Notes under the pieces: model-generated
Seen by the model: only the letters and a program-made list of their open reading frames with translations
What the model was told of the DNA's origin: nothing
The model's database searches: none
Position numbers and translations under genes: made by a program
Shown: positions 9,788-18,162 of the stretch, piece by piece
How the letters are laid out: each line of letters starts with the position of its first letter
How positions within the stretch are numbered: the first letter of the stretch is position 1
Assembly: GCA_947172705.1 (NCBI GenBank)
Contig: CAMWCA010000005.1
Span: 1 to 64,000, forward strand
Source of the DNA: an uncultured Lachnospiraceae bacterium
Lineage (GTDB): Bacteria > Bacillota > Clostridia > Lachnospirales > Lachnospiraceae
DNA length: 64,000 nucleotides
Direction: 5' to 3'

Positions 9788-10762
9788 ATGGGTTATAAAG
9801 AACTGAAATTCGATGAAAATGCAGTATTTCTTGTGACAGGCGGAGCAGGATTTATCGGCTCCAACCTGTGTGAAGCGATTTTAGACATGGGGTATCAGGT
9901 AAGATGCCTTGACAATCTTTCCACAGGGAAATATGAGAATATTGAACCTCTGACAGCAAATCCCAGGTTTACCTTTATCAAGGGAGATATCAGAGAACTG
10001 GAAACCTGTATGGAAGCAACTAAGGGAGTGGATTTCGTTTTAAATCAGGCGGCATGGGGCAGCGTTCCCAGAAGCATAGAAATGCCCCTGCTTTATGAGG
10101 AGATCAATATACGTGGTACTTTGAATATGATGGAAGCTTCCCGGCAGAACGGCGTAAAGAAGTTTGTCTATGCGTCCAGTTCTTCCGTGTATGGCGATCA
10201 TCCGGTACTGCCCAAGAAGGAAGGAAAAGAGGGAAAGGTGCTTTCTCCCTATGCGCTTACCAAAAAGGTGGACGAAGAGTACGGAAGGCTTTATAAGGTT
10301 CTCTATGGTCTGGATACCTACGGCATGAGATATTTTAACGTTTTTGGCAGGCGGCAGGACCCGGAGGGAATGTACGCCGCGGTAATCCCCAAGTTTATCA
10401 AACAGCTGATGGAGGGAGAAGTGCCTACCATCAACGGGGATGGCAGGCAATCCAGAGATTTCACCTATATTGACAATGTGATCGAGGCAAATCTGAAAGC
10501 CTGTCTTGCACCATCGGAAGCCGCAGGCGAGGCGTTTAATATTGGAGCAGGAGGAAGAGAATTTCTCATTGATGTATATCATGATCTGTGCAGGGCTTTG
10601 GGGAAGGAAGTGGAACCTCATTTCGGTCCCAACCGTGCCGGAGATATCAGGGATTCCAATGCGGATATCAGTAAAGCCAGGGAGCTCTTAGGGTATGATC
10701 CCGAATATGATTTTGAAAAGGGAATCAATCTTGCTATTGACTGGTATAAAGAAAATCTCTAA
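9788..10762 (+). CDS. NAD-dependent epimerase (WbpP/TviC-like UDP-GlcNAc(A) 4-epimerase)
   Basis: GGAGFIGSNL, SSSSVYG, YALTKK (YxxxK), RYFNVFGRRQDPEGMYAAVIPKF. Confidence 0.9.
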   Translation: MGYKELKFDENAVFLVTGGAGFIGSNLCEAILDMGYQVRCLDNLSTGKYENIEPLTANPRFTFIKGDIRELETCMEATKGVDFVLNQAAWGSVPRSIEMPLLYEEINIRGTLNMMEASRQNGVKKFVYASSSSVYGDHPVLPKKEGKEGKVLSPYALTKKVDEEYGRLYKVLYGLDTYGMRYFNVFGRRQDPEGMYAAVIPKFIKQLMEGEVPTINGDGRQSRDFTYIDNVIEANLKACLAPSEAAGEAFNIGAGGREFLIDVYHDLCRALGKEVEPHFGPNRAGDIRDSNADISKARELLGYDPEYDFEKGINLAIDWYKENL

Positions 10763-10807
10763 AGAATGTAAACGAACAATTTCACAGGGAAATTAGGCGA
10801 GGGCTGT

Positions 10808-11569
10808 ATGAAAATAGCAGTGAGACTTGATGATATAACACCTGATATGGATTGGGAGTGCTTTTTTAAGTTCAAGGCGCTCCTGGATCAATATCAGGTG
10901 AAGCCGCTTATAGGGGTGATTCCGGATAACCGGGATGAAACGATTAGGGGAAAGGAAAAGAAAGAGCAGGAAGGAAACGTACCGGAAAACTTTTGGGAAT
11001 ATGTTAAAAAGCTGGAAAAGGAAGGCTGGGTGATCGCCATGCACGGATTCCGGCACGTGTATTCCACCAAAAAGGGCGGTCTGTTTCCTCTTAACGCCTT
11101 TTCCGAATTTGCAGGTGTTCCTTATGAAGAGCAGGAGGAAATGCTTTTCGTGGGAAAGAAGCTTTTAAGGGAAAAGGGAATTGAGACGGAAATTTTTATG
11201 GCGCCTGCCCATTCTTACGACCAAAATACATTGAAAGCGCTGAAAGCAACCGGGTTTACGGCACTTACAGACGGGTTTGGAGATAAGCCTTACTGCTGGA
11301 AAGGGCTTAAATTTTATCCTATTTCTTTTCAATTAAGTCATTCTTTTCGGAAGAAAGAAGGTTATTCCACTATGGTGGTTCATACGGGAACCATATCGGA
11401 CGGAGACTTAGAGCAGTACCAAAGCTATTTTGAAAGAGAAAACGTCCAGTGGATCTCCTATGGAGAATATCTCACACAGAAAGCGGCGGAGAGGGGATTT
11501 GGAGCAAGATGGAAGGAATATTTGATGGCAATGGGGAAGCATTGGCTGGTAAAACTTCGCAGCAGATAA
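10808..11569 (+). CDS. DUF2334-like / polysaccharide deacetylase-fold protein
   Basis: MKIAVRLDDITPDMDWECF, GWVIAMHGFRHVY, FMAPAHSYDQNTLKALKATGF. Confidence 0.75.
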   Translation: MKIAVRLDDITPDMDWECFFKFKALLDQYQVKPLIGVIPDNRDETIRGKEKKEQEGNVPENFWEYVKKLEKEGWVIAMHGFRHVYSTKKGGLFPLNAFSEFAGVPYEEQEEMLFVGKKLLREKGIETEIFMAPAHSYDQNTLKALKATGFTALTDGFGDKPYCWKGLKFYPISFQLSHSFRKKEGYSTMVVHTGTISDGDLEQYQSYFERENVQWISYGEYLTQKAAERGFGARWKEYLMAMGKHWLVKLRSR

Positions 11570-11602
11570 ACGGCTGAAAGAAATCATCTACAGGAGGAGA
11601 AA

Positions 11603-12724
11603 ATGGCAGAACCGATTCGGATATTACATGTGTTGGGAAATACCCAGCTTGGCGGGGCGGAAAGCAGAATTATGGATTTATACCGCCATCTGGACAGAGG
11701 CAGAGTTCAGTTTGATTTTCTTGTCCATACAGACCAAGAAGGATATTATGATCAGGAGATCCATGCATTGGGGGGACGGATTTTCCGCGTTCCCCGTTTT
11801 CGGCTGTATAATTTTTTCACCTACAAAAAGGCATTAAATGCCTTTTTTCAGAAGAATCATGAATTTCGCGCCGTACAGGGGCATATGACCAGCACAGCGG
11901 CAATTTATCTGCCCATTGCGAAAAAGACAGGTGTTCCCATGACGATAGCCCATGCCAGGAGTGCGGGAGTAGATAAAGGGATAAAAGGAATACTGACTCG
12001 ATGGATGCGGAGGAATCTTTCCCGAAAGGCAGACCGCTTATTTGCATGTTCAAGGCTTGCAGCGATTTCGGTATTTGGAGAAAAAGCTGTAAAAGAAGGT
12101 AAAACTACTTTTATTCCTAACGCCATCGATTGCCCTGTTTTTACCTTTTGCCCTGAAAAACGAGAAGAAATCAGAAAGCGTTTGGGGATAGAAAATCGAT
12201 ATGTGATCGGACATGTTGGAAGATTTCATTATGCTAAAAACCACAGTTATGTGCTTCGGGTATTTGCTTCTCTTTGTGAAAAGGAAAAAGAAAGATCTTA
12301 TGTATTGCTTCTCTTAGGTGAAGGTGGCGGTATGGAGGCAGCAAAGCAGCAGGCAGCAGGGCTTGGAATTTCGGACAGAGTGCTTTTTCTGGGCAATCAG
12401 CGTAATGTATATGATTATTACCAGGCGATGGACTACTTTTTATATCCATCCAGATATGAAGGTCTGCCGGGAACCATTGTAGAGGCGCAGACGGCGGGAC
12501 TTAAGTGCCTGATGTCGGATACTATCTGTGAGGAGGTGGCGGTAACGGAACTGGTTACTGCTATGAGTATACAGGAACCACCGGAAAAGTGGGCGGATGA
12601 GATTTGCCGTACCGGTGATTATAAGCGCAAAAGTCATGTACAGGAAATGAGAGAAGCAGGTTTTGACGTTAACAGCCAGACGGAAAAGATGATGTTCTTT
12701 TACGAGACAGGAGAATGGGAATGA
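11603..12724 (+). CDS. Glycosyltransferase family 4
   Basis: LGNTQLGGAESRIMDLYRHL; FLYPSRYEGLPGTIVEAQTAGL. Confidence 0.88.
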   Translation: MAEPIRILHVLGNTQLGGAESRIMDLYRHLDRGRVQFDFLVHTDQEGYYDQEIHALGGRIFRVPRFRLYNFFTYKKALNAFFQKNHEFRAVQGHMTSTAAIYLPIAKKTGVPMTIAHARSAGVDKGIKGILTRWMRRNLSRKADRLFACSRLAAISVFGEKAVKEGKTTFIPNAIDCPVFTFCPEKREEIRKRLGIENRYVIGHVGRFHYAKNHSYVLRVFASLCEKEKERSYVLLLLGEGGGMEAAKQQAAGLGISDRVLFLGNQRNVYDYYQAMDYFLYPSRYEGLPGTIVEAQTAGLKCLMSDTICEEVAVTELVTAMSIQEPPEKWADEICRTGDYKRKSHVQEMREAGFDVNSQTEKMMFFYETGEWE

Positions 12725-13950
12725 AAAGGAAACTGATGCTGATTTCTCCGATGCTTCATCAGGGAGGATTTGAAAGAGTCTGTGTGACGACCGCACGTTT
12801 GTTGGAGCCACATTTTGATATAACTATTGTTATTTTTGATTCCGCTGACATCGCGTATGATGTGAGCGGACTTCATATTGTGGACATACAAATGGGAGTG
12901 AAAAGGGGCGTTTTAGGGAAAGCTTTTAATATTCTGAAGCGTTCACACAGAGTCAGGCAGTTGAAAAAACAACTTAAACCGGATGTTTCATATAGCTTTG
13001 GACCCAGTGCAAACATGGTAAACGCATTTTCCAAAACCGGAAAAGAAAAGGTATGGCTGGGGCTTCGGAGTTATATGGATGTAAGAGATAAAGGAAAAAT
13101 AAAGCTTTTTACTAAATTTGCCGATCTGATTATCTGCTGTTCAAAAACCATTGAGATCGAACTAAAAAATAAATATAAATTTAATAAAACAACAACTCTC
13201 TACAATCCTTATGACGTAAAAACGATTCAAAGGCAGGCAAAGGATGGGAAGATATTGATTCCGTGGGAAGAATTTGACAGTCAGGGAAGAGAAATACGCT
13301 GTCTGGCATCTATGGGAAGAGAAGATGATTTGAAAGGATTTTGGCATATGCTGAAGGTATTTTCTTTGGTTCACAGTCAGATTCCTGAAGCCCGTCTGCT
13401 TATTTTAGGCGAAGGCTCTTTTGAAGAATACAGGAAGCTTGCCGTAGAATTAAATATATCGGATGAAATTTATTTTGCCGGCATGCAGAGAGTTCCTTAC
13501 AGATATCTTATGAAAGCAGAAATTTATCTTCTTACATCGCTTACGGAAGGCTTTCCCAACGCTCTGGTGGAGGGGATGGCATTGGGGTTAGCTGCGGTCA
13601 GCACCAACTGTCTGACAGGACCTGCTGAGATTCTGTTAAAGAATTATGAAAGTGCACCGGAAAGTAAAACTGCCAGTTCCGAGATTTATGGAGATTATGG
13701 CATTCTTCTCCCACCTATGACCGAAGAAAAGGATCTCGATTCCGGTCATATTCTTCCTGAGGAGGAGCTTATGGCAAAGGTGATATTAAAGCTTCTCACA
13801 AACGACGATCTGCTCCAAAAATATCAGAAGGCGGCTATGGATCGCGCGCAGGATTTTACGTATGAGCGCTATGTGCAGCAAATTCTGGATTTGGCTGCCT
13901 CCCCTGTGCCTTCGCCCACTTGTGAACCCCCGGGAAATATGATAAAATGA
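12715..13950 (+). CDS. Glycosyltransferase family 4
   Basis: HQGGFERVCVTTARLL; YLLTSLTEGFPNALVEGMALGLAAVSTNCLTGPAEIL. Confidence 0.88.
   Translation: MGMKRKLMLISPMLHQGGFERVCVTTARLLEPHFDITIVIFDSADIAYDVSGLHIVDIQMGVKRGVLGKAFNILKRSHRVRQLKKQLKPDVSYSFGPSANMVNAFSKTGKEKVWLGLRSYMDVRDKGKIKLFTKFADLIICCSKTIEIELKNKYKFNKTTTLYNPYDVKTIQRQAKDGKILIPWEEFDSQGREIRCLASMGREDDLKGFWHMLKVFSLVHSQIPEARLLILGEGSFEEYRKLAVELNISDEIYFAGMQRVPYRYLMKAEIYLLTSLTEGFPNALVEGMALGLAAVSTNCLTGPAEILLKNYESAPESKTASSEIYGDYGILLPPMTEEKDLDSGHILPEEELMAKVILKLLTNDDLLQKYQKAAMDRAQDFTYERYVQQILDLAASPVPSPTCEPPGNMIK
13920..13948 (+). promoter_or_regulatory. Putative promoter TTGTGA-N17-TAAAAT with extended -10, overlapping the 3' end of the upstream GT4 gene
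   Basis: TTGTGA 13920-13925, TG at 13940-13941, TAAAAT 13943-13948; 60 nt before ATG 14009. Confidence 0.5.
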
Positions 13951-14008
13951 ACCAATTGGGCAATTTCTCATTATGATTTTGACAGGATCAATGTAAGGAG
14001 TACAGAGC

Positions 14009-15118
14009 ATGCGTAGAATCATGTTTCATTTAAACTGTTTTGAGCAGGGAGGCACAGAGCGGGTGGTATCCAATCTAGCCAACCGTCTTGTGAAAGAAGG
14101 ATACGAGATCATTGCGGCAACAGAATGGCAGGGAGAGGTAGAATTTGCGTTGGATGAACGTGTTCGGAGGGTGCATGTAGGTCTGAAAAAAGAGGAGGAA
14201 GGAAAAAACCGTTTTTTTAAAATATGGATGCGCTTTCAACGCCTGAAGAAGTTGATTAAAAAAGAGCGCCCCGATATTATTCTTTCTTTTACCCGTAAGC
14301 CCAACTACCGTGCGCTTACTGCTGCACTGGGAACGGGAATTCCTGTGATTCCAGCGGTGCGGCAGGACCCCAAATCGTATTATACGGCTCTTTCCGATAA
14401 AGTTTTGATGCCATTGCTTTATTCTTTTGCATCAGGGTGCGTGTTTCAGACAAAAGAGCAGGGGGAGAGTTTTCCGGTATCTGTACAGAGAAGATCAAAG
14501 ATTATTCTCAACCCTATAAATTCCAAATATTTAAATATTCCCAAACCGGAAAAAAGGGAAAAACTGGTCGTGCAATCCGGGCGGCTGGTAGATTTTAAGA
14601 ATCAGGCGATGCTCCTTGGGGCTTTTCTAAAGGTTCATGAAAAGCATCCGGATTATAGATTGAAGTTATATGGAGGAGATTCCCTTGACGGAACTAAAGA
14701 AAAGCTGGAAGCCATTATAAAAGATCATAATGCAGAAAATTATATAAAATTGATGGGGGCAAGCGACAACTTGGAGAAGGAACTTCCCCAAGCCGCTGTT
14801 TATGCCTTTTCTTCTGATTATGAAGGTATGCCAAACGCCCTTTTGGAGGCGATGGTTTTGGGCTTGCCTGTAGTTGCAACGGATTGTCCCTGCGGTGCGC
14901 CCCGCATGGTGATTGACCATGAGAAAAATGGACTGCTGATACCGGTAGGAGATGAACAGGCGATGACATTGGCAATTCTCAGGCTTATTGAGGACAGGGA
15001 ATTGGCGGAGAGGCTGGGAGAACAGGCACGGCTTTTAAGTGAGAAAATTAATGAGGATGCAGTGGTTTCTCAGTGGAAAGAATATATTGAAGAGGTCATT
15101 GCAAGGGTAAAGAGGTAA
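14009..15118 (+). CDS. Glycosyltransferase family 4 (first copy of GT4-AsnB module)
   Basis: EQGGTERVVSNLANRL; SSDYEGMPNALLEAMVLGLPVVATDCPCGAPRMVI. Confidence 0.88.
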   Translation: MRRIMFHLNCFEQGGTERVVSNLANRLVKEGYEIIAATEWQGEVEFALDERVRRVHVGLKKEEEGKNRFFKIWMRFQRLKKLIKKERPDIILSFTRKPNYRALTAALGTGIPVIPAVRQDPKSYYTALSDKVLMPLLYSFASGCVFQTKEQGESFPVSVQRRSKIILNPINSKYLNIPKPEKREKLVVQSGRLVDFKNQAMLLGAFLKVHEKHPDYRLKLYGGDSLDGTKEKLEAIIKDHNAENYIKLMGASDNLEKELPQAAVYAFSSDYEGMPNALLEAMVLGLPVVATDCPCGAPRMVIDHEKNGLLIPVGDEQAMTLAILRLIEDRELAERLGEQARLLSEKINEDAVVSQWKEYIEEVIARVKR

Positions 15119-15121
15119 TTT

Positions 15122-17005
15122 ATGTGCGGAATATGTGGTTTTGTTTCAAGACAAGGCATTACATTGGAACAGCTTAAAAGAATGAATGATACCATGTATC
15201 ATAGGGGACCGGACGATTCTGGGGAGGAAATTTTTCCCATGAAAGAGGGCTATCAGATGGGCATGGCGCAGAGAAGGCTGGCTATTATGGATCTTTCGCC
15301 TTTGGGGCATCAGCCCATGCACTCTGTTGACGGACGGCTGAGCGTGATTTTTAACGGGGAAATTTACAACTTTGTAGAATTGCGCGGAGAACTGAAGGAT
15401 TATCCTTTTTCCTCCAATTGTGATACGGAAGTGATCATTGCTGCTTACTTAAAATGGGGCATTCAGTGTCTCAACCGTTTGAACGGAATGTTTGCCATCT
15501 GCCTTTACGACCGGGAAAAGGAAGAAATTTATCTGGTAAGAGACCGGATTGGCAAAAAGCCTTTATATTATGAGATAGAAGGAGAAAATCTGATATTTGC
15601 GTCAGAGTTGAAACCCCTGATGGAAAGAAAGGGATTTCAGCGCAGGATTCGCCGGGAGGTGTTGTCCAGATTTTTATTTCAACAATACATTAACGCCCCT
15701 GACAGCATATTTGAGAATGTGTATAAGCTGGAGCCGGGCAGTGTTTTGTCTTTTCATTATGGTAAAATAAAAAAATGGAAGTATTGGGATATCAAAGAGG
15801 TTTATCATAAAATGCAGGAAGCCCCTGTGGCGGATTACGGACAGGCAAAGGGCGAGCTTAAGGAGTTGCTGAAAAAGGCAGTTTCTGCCCGTATGATTGC
15901 AGATGTTCCATTGGGGGCATTTTTAAGCGGAGGATATGATTCTTCTCTGATGACGGCAATTGCCCAGGAGCATTCTTCAGAGCCGGTTAAGACCTTTTCC
16001 ATTGGCTTTAAGGAAGATCAATATAATGAAGCAAAATATGCTGCGGAGGTTGCGCGGCATCTGGGTACAAAGCATACGGAGCTTTACATTGAAGAAAAGG
16101 AAATGTTTGATCTGGTGGAAAGTATTCCTCAGTTCTATGACGAGCCTTTTGCAGACTCCTCACAGATTCCCACCATGCTGGTTTCCATGCTTGCCAGAAG
16201 AGATGTTACGGTGGCGCTTTCCGGAGATGGGGGGGACGAATTTTTCTGTGGCTACAATATCTACGAAAATGTACGGCAGGCGCAGTTGCTGGATGGGCTA
16301 GGCGCACTGACCCATGGAATATGCGGTTTGCCGGGATTAAAGCAGGCGGGATTGGAGGATCGGCTTCCTTTTCGGGTGAAGGTGATTGCAGGCAATAGAA
16401 ATAAGGAAACAAAAACTCAATTTGGAGCAAGCAACTATGTTGTGCGCGCTAACCAAATGGTATTGGGAGAGGGGATACCCTGTCATTATCCGGTAGAAGG
16501 AAGGTATGCCGTGTCAAATTGGCAGATCAGAAGAATGCTGCTGGACATGGATACCTATCTGCCCGGCGATATTCTGTGTAAGGTAGACCGCGCCTCTATG
16601 AAATACTCCCTGGAGGCACGATGCCCGATTTTAGATAAGGATGTTATGGAATATTCCTTCCGGATGTCCCATGAGATGAAATATGATAAAGGAAACAAGA
16701 AACGAATTCTGAAGGATATTGCCTATGACTATATTCCAAAGGAGCTCCTCGACAGACCCAAAGTAGGATTTGGCGTTCCCCTTGACAAATGGCTGAGAGG
16801 ACCCTTGAGGGAACAGCTTCTGGATATGTGCAGCAGGGACTATCTGAAAAGGCAGGGGATTTTTGACGGAGATTTTACCGCTGGCATGATTGAAGAATAC
16901 GTAAAAAAGGGGGATGGAGGACCGGCAACCGGTGCCAACTACTCCAAGCTTTCCTGGTCATTCTTTGCCTTTCAGCAGTGGTATCGCTATTATTTTGAAG
17001 AATAG
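15122..17005 (+). CDS. Asparagine-synthase-like glutamine amidotransferase (first copy)
   Basis: MCGICGF (Cys2 nucleophile), RRLAIMDLSPLGHQPM, FLSGGYDSSLMTA, SGDGGDEFFCGY. Confidence 0.93.
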   Translation: MCGICGFVSRQGITLEQLKRMNDTMYHRGPDDSGEEIFPMKEGYQMGMAQRRLAIMDLSPLGHQPMHSVDGRLSVIFNGEIYNFVELRGELKDYPFSSNCDTEVIIAAYLKWGIQCLNRLNGMFAICLYDREKEEIYLVRDRIGKKPLYYEIEGENLIFASELKPLMERKGFQRRIRREVLSRFLFQQYINAPDSIFENVYKLEPGSVLSFHYGKIKKWKYWDIKEVYHKMQEAPVADYGQAKGELKELLKKAVSARMIADVPLGAFLSGGYDSSLMTAIAQEHSSEPVKTFSIGFKEDQYNEAKYAAEVARHLGTKHTELYIEEKEMFDLVESIPQFYDEPFADSSQIPTMLVSMLARRDVTVALSGDGGDEFFCGYNIYENVRQAQLLDGLGALTHGICGLPGLKQAGLEDRLPFRVKVIAGNRNKETKTQFGASNYVVRANQMVLGEGIPCHYPVEGRYAVSNWQIRRMLLDMDTYLPGDILCKVDRASMKYSLEARCPILDKDVMEYSFRMSHEMKYDKGNKKRILKDIAYDYIPKELLDRPKVGFGVPLDKWLRGPLREQLLDMCSRDYLKRQGIFDGDFTAGMIEEYVKKGDGGPATGANYSKLSWSFFAFQQWYRYYFEE

Positions 17006-17013
17006 AGGAAAAA

Positions 17014-18141
17014 ATGAAAACGCAAATGCATATTGCCATGCTTGCCGGGTCTTTGACCAAAGGCGGTACAGAGCGGGTTATGGTTAATCTTGCTGAACAT
17101 TTTGTGGAAAAGGGTTATCGAGTAACCATCGTGACACAGTATCGGCGGGAAAATGAGTATCCGCTAAACGAAAAAGTAAAAAGAATTCTTTCTGATATTA
17201 CGGAAGAGGAAACCACAGGAAACCGAGTGATGAATTTCAAGCGGCGTTTTATGAAGCTGAGGGGGATCTGGAAGAAGGAAAGACCTGATATAATTCTTTC
17301 CTTTATCGGGAAAAACAACATGATGGCGATTTTAACCTCCCGCTTTTTGCATATACCTGTGGCGGTTTCTGTCAGGGCAGACCCTAAGGAAGAGTATTAT
17401 AACGGGTGGATGCGTTTCGGGGCGCGCCGGTTGTTTAAGCATGCAGAAGGCGTTATCTTGCAGACACGCAGGTGTTTTGAATTCTTCCCCAAAAAGGTTA
17501 GAGAAAAAGCCGTTATTTTGCTGAATCCTGTCCATGAAAGCTTTTTCCGGGAGCGATATGAGGGAGAACGGGAAAAGGTAATTGTGGCAGTGGGACGGGT
17601 GGATGAAAATAAAAACCATGAAATGCTGATCCGTGCTTTTGCAGGACTGGCAGAGGAAAATCCTGATTACAAGCTGGTGATTTATGGAGAAGGGGATTGC
17701 AGAAAGAAATTAATAAAGCTGGCGGATGAGTTGGGCTGCGGAGAAAGAATTTTGCTTCCGGGCAGCATTGACCATGTAGCGGAGGCAATTTACAAAACAC
17801 GTGTTTTTGTGCTTTCCTCCAATACGGAAGGGGTTCCTAATACATTGATTGAAGCGATGCTTATGGGGCTTACGGTGATTGCCACAGACTGTCCCTGTGG
17901 TGGTCCGGCGGATCTGATAGAGGATGGGGTCAACGGCTTTCTCACTCCCGTTGGCGATGTGAAAAAAATGAAAGAAAAAATGCAGTATTTAATAAATAAC
18001 TTGCAGACAGCAGATGAAATGGGCATTGAAGCAACAAAGACAGCTGCTCTTTATTCAGCAGAAAAGGTATATGGGGAGTGGGAGAAATTTCTGCTATCCT
18101 TATGTAAAAATAGTGATAATACACGCAAGACATGCAGATAA
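17014..18141 (+). CDS. Glycosyltransferase family 4 (second copy of GT4-AsnB module)
   Basis: TKGGTERVMVNLAEHF; SSNTEGVPNTLIEAMLMGLTVIATDCPCGGPADLI. Confidence 0.88.
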   Translation: MKTQMHIAMLAGSLTKGGTERVMVNLAEHFVEKGYRVTIVTQYRRENEYPLNEKVKRILSDITEEETTGNRVMNFKRRFMKLRGIWKKERPDIILSFIGKNNMMAILTSRFLHIPVAVSVRADPKEEYYNGWMRFGARRLFKHAEGVILQTRRCFEFFPKKVREKAVILLNPVHESFFRERYEGEREKVIVAVGRVDENKNHEMLIRAFAGLAEENPDYKLVIYGEGDCRKKLIKLADELGCGERILLPGSIDHVAEAIYKTRVFVLSSNTEGVPNTLIEAMLMGLTVIATDCPCGGPADLIEDGVNGFLTPVGDVKKMKEKMQYLINNLQTADEMGIEATKTAALYSAEKVYGEWEKFLLSLCKNSDNTRKTCR

Positions 18142-18162
18142 AAAAATATTGGAGATGGGAAA

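Noticed and set aside
13979-13984. Consensus TTGACA upstream of 14009
   Set aside because: No -10-like hexamer at 16-18 nt downstream; the 13920-13948 pair fits better.
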